Positions 32,699 to 44,621 of a DNA stretch of 64,000 nucleotides are shown piece after piece. Positions within the stretch are counted from its first letter, which is position 1. Each line of letters starts with the position of its first letter. The position numbers and the translations under genes are program-made. The stretch is from Gambelia wislizenii (Eukaryota; Chordata; Lepidosauria; Squamata; Crotaphytidae): the NCBI GenBank assembly GCA_030847615.1, contig JAUMIR010000001.1, positions 86,601,501-86,665,500 of the forward strand, given 5' to 3'. Below the pieces are notes generated by a model. The model did not search any database and was not told the origin of the DNA. It saw only the letters and a program-made list of their open reading frames with translations.

Positions 32699-33154
32699 AG
32701 GAGATAATTGCAAAAAAATGTTGAAGGCATCTGTTCCCTACATTCAAAACAATAAAAATGTTTACTAGAACCCCCTGCTTGTCTGGCAAGTTAGGTAGTG
32801 GAGCCCTGTCAGAAAGTGGAATTGGTTGAAAAGTAGAACCCAGTTTTTGTTTAGCTTTCAAATGCATTTTAGCTACTGAAAAATGTAAATAACACACTAT
32901 ATATAACTTTTGAATACATGCAAAAGCTAAATTAACACTCTCTATATACAAAAGTAAAATGGACAAAAGCTTACCTTTAATGTCCTTTAGCGTCTTTAAT
33001 GAAATGTGTATGATGCATGTATCCAAATGTGTTTTTAGAGACTTCTTTTCCCAATGATATGGAAAAATACGTTTTATTGCTTTTCTGGAATAAAACAACT
33101 AGGCAACACTAAAATGAGCACAGGAGCAGCTCCACAATTTCTTAGGGTAACAAT
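32699..33154 (+). other. Intronic sequence, nothing recognised
   Basis: A/T-rich with no assigned feature. Confidence 0.35.
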
Positions 33155-33312
33155 ATTCACCTTTTCTTTCAAAACAAAACACTTTTACAAACACTTCTAC
33201 TTGTCAGAACTATGCAAACAAAAAACCACACTTATTCATCTTTTCTTTCAAAACAAAACACTTTTACAAACACTTCTACTTGTCAGAACTATGCAAACAG
33301 AAAACCACACTT
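33155..33312. repeat. Two tandem copies of a 79-bp unit
   Basis: The unit starting ATTCACCTTTTCTTTCAAAA occurs twice in direct order and differs at about three or four positions. It is a local tandem duplication. Confidence 0.9.
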
Positions 33313-33399
33313 CAGGGTGGCAAACATACATTGAAAAATGGGGAAAACAATTTTATCCCACTAAGGAGAGTTGTGGGGGGAGGGATAAAGAGAACTCGT

Positions 33400-33638
33400 G
33401 TGTGTGTGTGTATGTATGTACCTTCAAGTTGCATGTCAGCTTATGAGAACCCCATGAATTTCATAGAGTTTTCTTAGGCAAGGAATGCTGAGAGGTGGTT
33501 TGCCAGTTCCTTCCTTTGAAATACAGCCTACAGCACGTGGTATTCATTGGCACTCACCCATCTAGGTACTAACCAGGGCTGACCCTGCTTAGCTTCCAAG
33601 ATCAGATGGGGAATCCGGTGCCTCTAGGGTATTTAGGC
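33400..33638 (-). mobile_element. 5S-rRNA-derived SINE
   Basis: On the minus strand the head reads like 5S rRNA: ATCTGATCTTGGAAGCTAAG, then CAGGGTCAGCCCTGGTTAGT, then ACCTAGATGGGTGAGTGCCA, which are the internal-promoter and 3' regions of 5S. The body continues with AGGAAGGAACTGGCAAACCA and a tail CATGGGGTTCTCATAAGCTG ... CAACTTGAAGG, followed by (TACA)n/(CA)n. The tail resembles that of the tRNA SINE at 60992-61214 and of Bov-B LINEs. It is not a functional 5S gene, because the 5S 5' end is degraded and fused to a SINE body. Confidence 0.85.
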
Positions 33639-34733
33639 AGGCTTCTCTTTTAATACAAAAATAAAAATACCTACTGCTAACAGGAGTAGCTAATCAGTTT
33701 ATAAACACATGACTTTTTTGTCCTCATGCATGCAGGCATCTCAGAAAGTGAGATTAGAACAACAATTTGCTACCCCAACTCTTAAAGTCTATTCTTTCCC
33801 TCCCTCCCACCGCCCAATTCTAGAGGTGTCATAGTTGCCTCTTGGTTGCCTTTCTCCTTCCACCCTTGTAGGGGAAGAACAAACACAAAACAACAAGGGG
33901 TTTTGCTCTGGCAAACAAGCAGGGAGTAGCTGAGGCAGTGGCAAGCCATGCGGGACAAGTGGCAGCAGGAATGTGCCTGAAGGGGAAAATGCGGGACTAC
34001 CAGGAGTGGTGGACTTCAGGGCCAGGCATTTGCCTTCTTCCTTCCCCTTTTGTGCCCACAGTATGTGGGAGGGGAAGTGCTATTCCCCCTTCATTCTTCT
34101 CCTCCCAACCGCTCTGCCCTTCTCTCATGCACCTGACATGAATTCTTTGCCCCCTTCCCCACCAAGGAAGAAAAGATGGAGCCATAGGAGGGAGGAATAG
34201 AAGAAAGGCCAAAAGGGAGACGAGGAGGTGGAGGGAAGAGAGAAGCCTTGCTCTTGCTGTGGTGGTAGTAGCAGCTTCAACCAAATCTGATGATGGGGTG
34301 GAACCCTGAAAGGAGTTGGAGGATGGAGGCAGAGAAGAGGCAAAACAAGACAAAAAGAGCATTGCCACTCACCCTAAGCCTGTTTCCTGCCTTCTGTCCA
34401 TCCTACCAACTCTCCCTCCTTCCCACCTGCTTCGCTTCTCTCAGGTTTTTCTGTTCCTCCCGCTAGTGTGGCACTGACTTTGGCTTCTCCATTGCACAGA
34501 GCCATAGAGCTGGCCAGGGAAACACCACAGAGGGCTGGAGGAGAAAGGGGGGAATGGGAGAACAGGAGGATGGTTGAGGGAAAAGAGTGAGTGGGCAATC
34601 CTTTTTTGGCACCTTTCCCCCTTCTCAGCTTGCTTGGAAAGCAGTGCATGTGCACATGTGAGCAGTCAAAAGTGAGCCTTCATAAAAAGAACTGATGAAA
34701 ATCTGTTCTTTTGACACCTGCATATTACAGTAC
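33639..34733 (+). other. Intronic sequence, unassigned GC-richer block
   Basis: Purine/pyrimidine-biased stretches at about 33.9-34.65 kb give open frames on both strands without recognisable domains. Nothing else is supported. Confidence 0.35.
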
Positions 34734-34902
34734 ACAGACAAATTCCATTAATTAAAGGAGGGGTCAGCTCTTTCTGTAGCCAGGCCTTGGGACTGCGTGC
34801 AGTTGGTCCCAAGCAAGCCTCAAGCCTTGAGTCTCGAGTCTCGCAGGCAAGAAGAACTGAAGAAAGACTGGACCCTTTGTCGAATTAATGGAACTTGTCT
34901 GT
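34734..34902. mobile_element. Short TIR element (169 bp)
   Basis: ACAGACAAATTCCATTAATT (34734-34753) is repeated inverted at 34883-34902 with one mismatch (ACAGACAAGTTCCATTAATT). Inside are GGACTGCGTGCAGTTGGTCC, itself partly inverted, and two direct copies of GAGTCTC. It is probably a MITE, with no assignable family or target duplication. Confidence 0.6.
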
Positions 34903-35910
34903 AATTTGCAATTGTTGAAAGAGTGAGTCATTGGAAAGTGAGCTGTGAAAAGGCAGGGAAATGCTGTATCACTTTCTGAAAAGATTGTTTTCAGCTTTGA
35001 TATTTGTTGCTAGCTTTATTGCCCTCAATTGATATATGCTTATGGTTAAGAGTTTTCAAATGTTTAATAGATGTTTCTCAGGTATCTATGTGTTCCTGGC
35101 TTATTGCTTCTATCGTATACTTCTTAAAACTAACAATTAAAATTATGGGAGATTTTAGATCTTTCTTCTGTTCCATGTATTCTAGCTCAAACTTTTATAT
35201 AGTCATGCTTCTTTTTGTGTGATAGGGTTAGAATTCCCAAATGTAGTAATTGGTTTTGATAACCAAAGGTAAGGGTTAAAATATGTAGTTTGCCACCTTG
35301 CTGCATTTTTGTACAATTTGTAAATGTACCGGTAAAGTTGCTTTTTAGGCAGGACTGCCAAATTTCCTTCAGCTAAAGTGGGAGGGGGCTGCCAGGTGTT
35401 GGGGGCCTCATTGGCACCCTGTGGAGTTCTAGAGGACTATCCCTTATTGTCACCACCTTTTGAGAGGGAATCATTTTCCTTCCTCCAAGTGGTTAATACA
35501 CTGAGATTGCTGCTTGCCATTTTGGCACACTTTGAAGCATTTAAAGTCCACCAGTCTTTTTTGGCTGTAGTGGCTTAAAAAGAGCAGGGAGGCAAAACTG
35601 CACCAAATTCCCCAGAGGCTTGTGGGGTGCTATTGGCTGTTGGGGGACAGAAGAATTCCCTGTTTTTTGCGGGGTGAGTGGGGAGGATTGTGATCCCTTG
35701 AGAATCACATAAACAGCTGGGAGGAAGGGTATATGTCACCTGTATATGTCTTTCTCCTAAAATATTATTAGATTTTTTTTAAAAAAATGATTAAGGAGGT
35801 AAAAAGTAAAATGCATGTTTTAAAACTGCTCAGTTTAATAAATACCAGCTCCTACAAGACAATTGATGGTACTTAAAGTGGAAGTGATTTTTCTACATTG
35901 AGAAACTTAA
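34903..35910 (+). other. Intronic sequence, nothing recognised
   Basis: No assigned feature. Confidence 0.35.
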
Positions 35911-36190
35911 TCATCATCATCATCATCAAAATTATTTGTATCCCGCCCCTCTACAAAATGCAATCGGGGTGGCTTACAACATTAAAATATACATACAAAC
36001 CCCTCCATCCCACCCACCCCTTAAAATACAATTAAATAATTAAACATTTAAAACATACTTAATAAATACTAAAAAACAACACAATAAAAAGCTGGATGGG
36101 ATCGGATTATTAAGGTTTTTTCTCTCTGATGGCTGGGTATCTGTTCAGGAAAGGCCTGTCAGAAGAGATCTGTTTTAAGAGCATTTAGAA
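35911..36190 (-). mobile_element. L2 LINE 3' end with (TGA)n tail
   Basis: On the minus strand, GTTTTAAAACAGATCTCTTC-like sequence leads to AGGCCTTTCCTGAACAGATA. The element then ends in GAGGGGCGGGATACAAATAA followed by (TGA)n (the (ATC)n at 35911-35928). This 'GGCGGGATACAAAT' plus TGA-repeat end is typical of L2-clade LINEs. Only the 3' end is present. Confidence 0.7.
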
Positions 36191-37322
36191 ACTTTTTTTT
36201 TCTTGTTTCTTGTAAAAGAACGAATGAAACTGCTTTCTGGGAAATACTCTGAAATTACTTTCCTTCCCTCAAATGATTCATCCAATACCAGCTTTAAAAG
36301 ACATGGGAGGTGTTGTACTCAGCTTGTTTTCCATGGACTCTTACTGTGTAACCTTGATCTAATCCAAATCCAGCATAACAAATTGCTCTAATATACAGCC
36401 CAAGCTAAGAAGTACTTCATATACTGAAATAGCATCTGATTATCACCATCTGGTCATCAACATTTCCCTGGAGTACAATATAGAAATATCTTCTAGTTTA
36501 ACTCTGAACTTTTAGTGTTTAATTGTATATGTATGAAAACACTTTGCACTGTATTTTTCTTGTTTTTGTTTTATCATGTTTCTTTCCTGTGTGATGTTCT
36601 TTAAAGTACCACAGTTCAAGAGAAGCCCAAATCATGCATTAACCAAAGAGTCTCAAGGCAGTGTGTGGACTTTGCTCCACACAAGAATATTGCTCATATT
36701 GGTAGGGATAGATATTAAGATCACAAAGCCAGGTGGTGTTCAAAAAGATGGATATATAATACCACAGTTTGTTGAAAACTGTATGCTTAAATGCAGTAAC
36801 AGAACTAGAGAGACTAAATACAGTATTTTATTATATGTATGTAAACAATGTACTTGGTATTATAGGAGAAATAAGAAATTGTTATGCTAAATAAAGGAGC
36901 ATAGGGAAAAACTCTCAAGTGAAATGTTATATACTAAGGGATGTTCCACCAGTTAAGAGTAGATTAGATCTGCAACTGGAACAGATGTCTTTTCTGAAGA
37001 AAAACATTGAAATGTGGATTGACTAAAAACACTTTTTAAAAGTACCATTTCTTACAAATAGGCTATAGAGGAAGAAAGACAATACATAGAAGGAAATAGA
37101 AAATGACAAGTTACAAACATACATAAATCTTTTCCAGCCTAGTGGATGCTGACAGTGAAGGAAATGAGCTGTATTTTTACTGGGCACAGTATAAGGCAGG
37201 GGTGGGAAAGTGTGGTGAACCATGGTCAGTTTCTTAATGTAGGACCCTCTTGGGACCAAATGGACTACAAAAAATACCCCCCACCTTACTAGTAGTATTT
37301 TTTTTAAAATATTAGAGAAAAA

Positions 37323-37366
<44 letters not shown>

Positions 37367-38819
37367 GTTTGCATTCCAAAAGGTTAATTGCTGTTCCTAG
37401 AGAGGTAATTCTCTCCTTTTAGGTGAGGAGAATGCTAATCTGGAGGGTCTGGGGATGAGAAAACAGACTTGGGGAGGTGATGCAGCTCCAGGGCCCACAC
37501 TTGTCCTCCTCTGGTGTAATGGTTTCTCTACCCTAACAGCCTCTCTATGCTGGGAGAAAACAAGGCCATTCCTCTTATGATGGCCCACTCACTCATCTGC
37601 ATTTCAGGTCAACTGTGTCTACAAAACTGGTTCTCAAAACGGAGGCTGCATGAAGTACAGAGACATAAAGTACAGACTTGAAAATAATTCCATTAAAATG
37701 TTTGGATACCCAGGACAAGGAAAAAAAGAGAGCATTTGATGTGAAATTCCTTATACTCGTCTTCTTGAAGAGACTTATTAATTGGCCATGTACAAATTTT
37801 CATTCATGGAACAGGGGAAAATGGGAATCTTATTCTATGTAAAGTTTATAATATAACTCTATTGAGCAGGGATGAATTCATGCAAATAAGTGTTTGACAT
37901 TTCAGAGCAATATCTAACCCTGTTATCTGCTAGTGAAAGAGAAGAATTCACCTTACCTGAACCCCCCTGTGTGCCCTCAAATTCTACTCTGGAGTGCTGA
38001 GAAATCCAGCAGAACAATTTTTGGATGGCACAGAGAATTGTCAAGGGGGGAGGGAAGAGGAAGAAAATTCTACGGCATTGGATTTAGGACTAGGTTACAA
38101 AAGTACTTTACTATAACTTTCATCCATTTGGAAGACCACTGTATTTGGTGCACTAGATTGACAGAGTTTATAGCTACTAATAATCTGATTAGAGAAATGG
38201 AAAAGCTTACTAGATACACACTGTATCCAAATGTATTTTTAAAGAAGCAGAGCCCAACAGTTTTTCCCCACATTGAAACAATTTTAGAATAAGGGTTTCC
38301 ATAGAGAACTCGTAAGGGAAAGTACCGGTATGTTTAACTTTTTGCCTTAATTTCCAATCACTGTTCCTTCTCAACTTTTTTCTCGCTCTCTATAACCACT
38401 TGTAAGTTTGGAAAGGCCAACACCCATTTGGAACTCTGTGAGAAAAATATTTTGGGTCTTGTTTGCATTTTGGAACAGAGAAGGGAACTTCTTCGAATTA
38501 CTCTCCTGAAATTATTTTTCTGTAGGAAATGTCTTAATATTTACTTTAGAAGCTATGAAAGAATGAATTGCTAATTTACTTACGGTAGCTTTACAAACCA
38601 ATCTACTCCTATTAGTTGTATTTAGTAGCATAGTTTCAAAGTAGCAGTTTGAGTACCTTGCCATTAAAATAGTTTCAGTCACACAGATTCTTCAGAAAGG
38701 ATATGAAGATCATTTTACTAATTATGTTACGATAAATACTTTGTATTTCAGAAGATCTGTAGACATTTCAAAGAAGTGCCTACTTCCCATTTCCAGATTT
38801 AGTATTTTAAAATGCATTC
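36191..38819 (+). other. Intronic sequence with one microsatellite
   Basis: A (GA)n tract lies at about 37328-37363. Short open frames (for example 36576-36890) lack recognisable similarity, and no other features are seen. Confidence 0.4.
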
Positions 38820-39139
38820 TTGAGCATCCCTTATCCAGAAATCCTAAATATTCCAAAATCATCCACATATGTGACTGAGATAGTCACCTTTGCTTTCTGA
38901 TGGTTCAATGTACACAAACTTGTTTCATGCACAAATTTATTAATAATATTGTGTATAAAATTACCTTCAAGCTATGTGTATAATGTGTATTTGAAACATA
39001 AATGAATTTTGTGTTTAAACTTGGGTCCCGTCTCTAAGAGATCTCATTATGTATATGCAAGTATTCCAAAATCCAGGAAAAAATCCATAATACAGAATGC
39101 ATCTGGTCCCAAGCAGTTTGGATAAGGGATACTCAACCT
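38820..39139. mobile_element. Tigger-like MITE (MER2-type ends)
   Basis: The ends TTGAGCATCCCTTATCC and GGATAAGGGATACTCAA are inverted. Inside, TATTCCAAAATC and its relatives occur near both ends. The terminal sequence is the conserved type found in mammalian MER2/Tigger-derived MITEs and in reptiles. TA follows the right end. Confidence 0.85.
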
Positions 39140-40100
39140 ATATTCCCTGCTCTTATTTTTCAGAAACCACTTATTTGGAATTTCTGAGGTTATAGTGGGT
39201 TTTAGGTTTGTTTCCAAACAAATGATTTCCAGTGAAGCAAATAAACTGATGTCATGGTTTAGTCCTTCATCTTGTGTATGCTAATTATGAGATTGCACTT
39301 GGCAGTTGGTAGTTTTGTCTGGAGAGGCACTGAAGTGTAGATTATGCAGCAGCTGCATGCTTCCCAATGAAGTTTTATGAGCAATCAATTTATATTTAGC
39401 TGGATAATCTGGGACCTGTATTATGTAGTGATACAATCTGTGTGTAAAATACTGTGCAAAAATACTCAGAATGAATATTACACTTGTCAATCTATAAGAT
39501 AATTTTAATACAAAGATAATTTATTGTAATGATCCTTAGAAGAGAAGAAATAAACCTTTTTACTCTTAACTGTAATGCAATATAAAGGTAAGCTCATGAT
39601 CATTATGGTAGAGAACATGAATTTAATTTACTTGTACCTGTACTCACTAGCTACAGGCTTAAAAGAGAGGCATACAGCAGCTTATTATAGGAAAACTCAA
39701 TTTTCTTAAACAGAATCCCCTGTGTTTTAGGTTTTTATATTCCTTTTACTTACTTCTTAATCTGTTTACTAATCATATGTAATGATTAGTCTTTTCATTA
39801 ATCATAGTAATCCATTTTTATGGTGAAAAGAGAATATTTGGATGCAATAGATGACTAGATGAAAAGAAGGCAGCTCCTACAGTTCTAATAGTTTTGTAAA
39901 AGGAGGCATTGGGTAGATGAACCTCTTTCACTTTGTAATGTAACTTTATCCATCTAGTAATGATAATCTTTTATACAGTTCTCTCTCTTCATTAAGGATA
40001 TAAAGACTATTGTCAAATATTTTCACGCTTAATGAGATAGGATGTTAACTCGAGGGGGGGAAATTGGCACTTTTTTGCATGTTGGAACTTTTTTGTGAAA
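39140..40100 (+). other. Intronic sequence, nothing recognised
   Basis: No assigned feature. A/T-rich up to the start of DIRS copy B. Confidence 0.35.
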
Positions 40101-40104
40101 TAGT

Positions 40105-41397
40105 TTTCATCCTGGTCTCTGTGCTTCACACAAATGGGTTTGTGCCTGTGCAGAGAATCCATTTGGAATATTCTAGAGCTGAGTAGCTTGGCGGGAAGCC
40201 CAGCCACTCTCCTATCTGCTGCGCATGTACGAGCCTGCCAAGCTACCTTCCCCTCAGTTTCTTTCTGTCCACTGGCAGAACAACTTTGTTTTGGATGTTT
40301 TCCTGCTGAGTAGCTTATTTTGCTTTTGCTTTTTCTGCTTCTGTATTTCTTTCATTTCCCTCTTTTGTCTCTTCTCTTGTCTATTATATCTATATCTATT
40401 TCTATATATCTATATCTTTTTACCGCATGCTCCATCCTCTTTCTCTTCCCTTCTCCCCCTCACCCACCCTTGATTATATTTCTAATTTTCTATGGCTTCT
40501 ACGCCTTTTGGATAAACATCTCTTTTTGGTTCTGCTTCTCTCTCGAAGGACTCTCCAACAGCTTCCATACCTTTGTCAGTTTTGTTGTCGGCATCATCAG
40601 TCCCAAAGATATTGCCATTGGTACTGAAACTTCCAACTTCTCAGATGAAGGTTCAATCTGCTTTGGTCTCAGATATGGATGTGCCTGTGCTTCTGACTAC
40701 ATTACCGTCGGGTATTGTAGAGAGGTTGAAGAAGAAATCCAAGTCCAGCAAGAAGAGACCTACTTCTCTAGAGGGTGTATCATCCAGGCTCCCTGCTTTG
40801 GCCATTCCAATCAGAGAGAGTAAGTGGCCTAAACTTTCTAAGCGTCAGGTTCCTGCTGAGCCCTCAACCATGACTATGATACCACCAACTCTGCCAGCAC
40901 CTACTTCCCAGGTTACTGTGTCCTCTCTCCCATTACTGACACAATTACCTTCCATACCGACCACTTCTCCTCTTTCTCTGGTGCTCACTTCTGCCGATCT
41001 ACAGGCTCCTGTTCCTGCTCACTGTGTCTCTCCAAGGGTTTGGAGGCCAGTGCCCTCACCCAGGAGGGATAGATCTCAGCTTGCTTGTATACCCTACCTC
41101 TTCGGGATGACAGATACAGAGAAGACTCACCTTATACGTCTGTGTTTTAGCTTGAGCGATACCGGCATGACAATCTTTGGAAGGAGCGCCCATCCTCATA
41201 CCTACCATACACTCCATCGTACCAGGACCAATATTACCAACATGAACACAGTGCCTTCTGTTCATTATTGGTACCAAAGCCATTCCATATCTCCATGTGC
41301 GAGACATGTCCATCATTCTTCTCAACATCGCTTACTCCCATCACCTCATTACCATCCGCAGACTCCACCATCTCCATTTCTCTAACGAGTCCTCCTT
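40105..41397 (+). mobile_element. DIRS-type retrotransposon, copy B (5' part)
   Basis: It starts with a DIRS 5' terminus (TCTCTGTGCTTCACACAAAT, then GGGTTTGTGCCTGTGCAGAG), matching the inverse of the 3' arm of copy A. A T-rich leader follows, then gag: VLKLPTSQMKVQSA and a basic KKKSKSSKKRP stretch. A long Ser/Pro/Thr-rich segment and an Arg/Tyr/His-rich segment complete it. It stops at 41397, where a CR1 begins. RT and recombinase are absent. The 270-codon frame at 40573-41385 is the longest surviving gag piece. Confidence 0.75.
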
Positions 41398-41398
41398 G

Positions 41399-42587
41399 TT
41401 ACAGAGAACAAGGCAAATAACACAACAACCCAACAATGGGAGGAATAAACCCTATACAAGGCAGATAGGGGAAATGGCCCATGGTCTCAGATGCCTCTAT
41501 ATGAATGCACAGAGCATGGGAAGTAAACAGGATGAACGTGAACTCAGCACAGCAAAACAAATATGAAATCATAGCCATCACTGAAACCTGGTGGGATGAA
41601 TCTCATGACTGGAATGTACTAATAGAGGGGTATAGCCTATTTCAGAAAAATAGACCAAACAGGAAGGGAGTTGGAGTAGCATTATATGTTAAGGATGTGT
41701 ACACCTGTGAACAGATCCATGACTTAAATGCTGGGAGCCAGGCTGAGAAAATCTGGGTAAAAATTAAGGGAGAGAGAAACAGCAGGGATATCATTTTGGG
41801 GGTCTACTACAGGCCTCCAAGCCATACAGATGATGCCTTCCTGGAACAGATGACTGCACATTCAGAAAGGAGAGATGTAGTAGTAATGGGGGATTTCAAT
41901 TATCCTGATATTTGTTGGAAGTCCAACTCTGCCAAGAATGTAAGGTCCAACAAATTCCTTACTTGCCTTGCAGACAATTTCATTGTCCAGAAAATGGAAG
42001 AGGCTACAAGGGGATCACTATTTTAGATCTGATCCTAACCAATGGGGATGACCTGGTTAATAGTGTGGAAGTGGCAGGATCCTTAGGGGGAGTGACCATG
42101 TTCTGCTGGAGTTTGTTATACAGAGGACAGGGGAAGCCAAGCATAGTCAGACATGCATTCTAGACTTTAAGCAAGCTGATTTCAGAAGACTTAGGGAATT
42201 ACTGGGGGTGATCCCATGGTCAGAAATACTAAAAGATACAGGAGTTCGTGAAGGATGGAAGTTTATAAAAAGTGAGCTATTGAAGGTACAACTTCAAACA
42301 GTTCCAATGAGGAGGAAAAGGGGGAGGTGTCTAAAGAAATCGGGATGGATGCCGAAAGAACTCTCAACTGAGCTAAAATTTAAAAAGGACACGTACAAGA
42401 AATGGAAAAGGGGAAATCACCAAAGAAGAATTCAAACAAATAGCCAGCTCATGTAGGGGGAAAGTCAGAAAAGCCAAAGCTCAGCTGGAGCTCAGGCTTG
42501 CTAGAGAGGTTAAAAACAATACAAAGGGCTTTTGGGGGGTATGTTCGTAGAAAAAGGAAGAACAAGGAAATGATAAGGCTGCTGCGC
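41399..42587 (+). mobile_element. CR1 LINE, endonuclease part
   Basis: The sequence covers the start of CR1 ORF2. [16 protein letters not shown] opens the endonuclease. [19 protein letters not shown] carries the catalytic glutamate of the TETW motif, and [20 protein letters not shown] and [10 protein letters not shown] follow. [14 protein letters not shown] carries the GDFN catalytic motif. A frameshift after 42025 is followed by the linker ([27 protein letters not shown]). The element breaks off at about 42587, before the RT, where Penelope sequence starts. The endonuclease nicks target DNA to prime reverse transcription in this family. Confidence 0.85.
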
Positions 42588-42589
42588 TG

Positions 42590-43325
42590 ATTTTTCAACC
42601 TCCAAACAATCTATAGACCAACCAAAAAAATCCAAGAAATGCTATGCTCAGTGAAGGACACTAGAGACTCCCTTACAGCTGCAGGAGTTTACCACATACC
42701 ATGTAGCTGTGGACAAGTTTACATAGGGACCACTAAACACAGTGTGCAAACACGAATCAAGGAACATGAGAGACACTGTAGACTGGGCCAGCCAGAAAAA
42801 TCAGCAGTAGCAGAACATGTTATAAACCAACCTGGACACAAAATGCTTTTTGAAAACACAGAAATTCTAGACCAGGCCAACAACTATCATGTCAGAATGC
42901 ACAGAGAAGCTATTGAAATCCACAAACACCTGGACAACTTCAACAGGAAAGAAAAAACCTTAAAAGTAAACAAAACCTGGCTCCCAGTTTTGAAATGCAA
43001 TAGAATCAAAACTCAACACTTACAAAAGAATTCCACCCAGGGACAGGAAGATTCCCAGCAGATAATGGCCCATCAACCAACCATTAGTCAAACAAACACT
43101 AACGAGCCTTGCATTTCTATACCCAGAAACTAACCATTCAATTACACTAATTTACATATACTCCCCAACAGGGGTTCACAGCATATAAACTCCACACACA
43201 CTCCTGCCCAACCATTCTCTGAGGAAGCTAGCCACAGATACAAGCGAAACATCAGAAAGAAACTATTCCAGAACACAGCCTCACAGCCCAGAAAAATATC
43301 CAAGGAAAATCTATGTGTTTGCTAC
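42590..43325 (+). mobile_element. Penelope-like element, GIY-YIG endonuclease part
   Basis: A 164-codon open frame (42639-43133) encodes a GIY-YIG nuclease domain. GVYHIPCSCGQVYIGTTKHS carries the GVY...YIG signature and a Cys-x-Cys motif, and RIKEHERHCRLGQPEKSAVA gives the conserved arginine and histidines. INQPGHKMLFENTEILD follows. The 3' region to 43325 includes CTGAGGAAGCTAGCCACAGA and CGAAACATCAGAAAGAAACT, typical of this family. The RT part is missing. The frame is uninterrupted, so this is one of the better preserved fragments. Confidence 0.85.
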
Positions 43326-43621
43326 TGTTAATCCACAGAGAAAAAGATATGCAACAGTGATACAGCATTCTGATATACCCTCCATTTTTAATCAACTTTT
43401 CCAGGCCTTCGTTTTCCTCCCAAAAAAATAGGAAAGGGTCACAGATAATGATTGCCCTTGGATGTCATCCCAGCTATTGCTTAGGATTATATGAGGTAGC
43501 ACTAGACATGTCAGTTTCACTGCTCCTTTTCTGGCACGATCACAAGGAGGAGATAGGAAGCTTCCACAATTCAGTCTTAATCCCATTTCCTAAATTGTAG
43601 TAACTGGTGTACTGGAAAAAA
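43326..43621 (+). other. Unassigned spacer
   Basis: No feature recognised between the Penelope and L2 sequences. Confidence 0.3.
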
Positions 43622-44076
43622 CACAGAACACCACCATAAACCACAATATAGGCCAGCTTTAAGACCATTGTTGAAAAAGCCCTCCCAGGATCCCACTGTT
43701 ATCAGGCAATTATCAGCCAGTTTCCAGTATTCAGTTTCTGAGAAAGATACTGGAATGTGTGGCCACTCACCTGCAGTGGTTTTCTGGATGAGATGGATTA
43801 TCTAGATCCATTTCAGTCTGGTTTTAAGCCAGGCTATGGGACAGCAATAGCTGTGGTTGCCTTGGTGCAATAGGTGGTAGATGATCTAGGCTGGGAAGAG
43901 TGTGTCCCTGTTGGTTCTACTGACCTCTTAATGGCTTTCGATACCAGTAACCATGTTATCCTTCTGGATCACCTTGCTGGAATGGGACTTGGAGGCACTG
44001 TTTTACAGTGATTCCATTTCTTCCTGAAGGGTGAATCCAAAAGTTCATGGTAGATCTCTCACGGTTTGTGTGACGC

Positions 44077-44597
44077 CAGGCCCTTCCTGTCCCTCGATTT
44101 GTGATGCAGGGGCCTTTCTATCCCTCTGCTGCCACCAAATCTGGGACGGCCAACCACGTCATGGCCGAAGTACATCTCCCATAGATGGATAACACGTGTA
44201 GTTAGGTGTGGATGTTCCTTAATGGTTGTGAACTAATTGTCAGAGAAGTCACTTATAACCAGACATCATGTAAGAATTAACATAAAGAACAATTTGTTGG
44301 TGAATAATAGAATTTAACTGATTTAATAATTCATTTCCCCTGCACATCAGTTCCCTTTAAGCCTCTCATATCAAATGCCATACTCCAAGCCTCTTAGCTA
44401 TCACCTTAGCTCTCAGTCCCCTGCTTGAAGCCTCTCTCTTTCTGACTTCACATTCTCAATTGCTGAACTAAAACAGCTACTTTCCTCTTTACACTCTCTC
44501 TTAATCCTTCAGAAGCCCCTCCTCTTTCCGCCTCCTCTCCTAGAATTGGCTCCTGAAGCACACTGTTTCCATTTGTTCACTTAGCTGTCTGTTACAG
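44077..44597 (-). mobile_element. LTR-like block inside L2
   Basis: This 0.5-kb segment interrupts the L2 reading. On the minus strand it starts TGTAACAGACAGCTAAGTGA and ends GGCGTCACACA, giving TG...CA ends. A pyrimidine-rich stretch and an AATTAAAC-type A/T region lie inside. The target duplication is not clear, so assignment as a solo LTR is tentative. Confidence 0.4.
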
Positions 44598-44621
44598 TTC
44601 TGTTTAGGCCCTTACGTTATT

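Noticed and set aside
33540..33638. 5S rRNA gene
   Set aside because: Only part of 5S is present, diverged and fused to a SINE body with a LINE-like tail, so it is a SINE head.
33997..34368. 123-codon minus-strand frame
   Set aside because: Low-complexity Ser/Leu/Pro sequence from a pyrimidine-biased stretch, with overlapping open frames on the other strand and no similarity recognised.
36576..36890. 104-codon open frame as a small gene
   Set aside because: There is no recognisable domain, splice context or conserved composition. It is within the length expected by chance in 64 kb.
42639..43133. GIY-YIG nuclease as a host gene
   Set aside because: The domain is followed by typical Penelope 3' sequence and sits in a run of retroelement fragments, so it is a transposon remnant.
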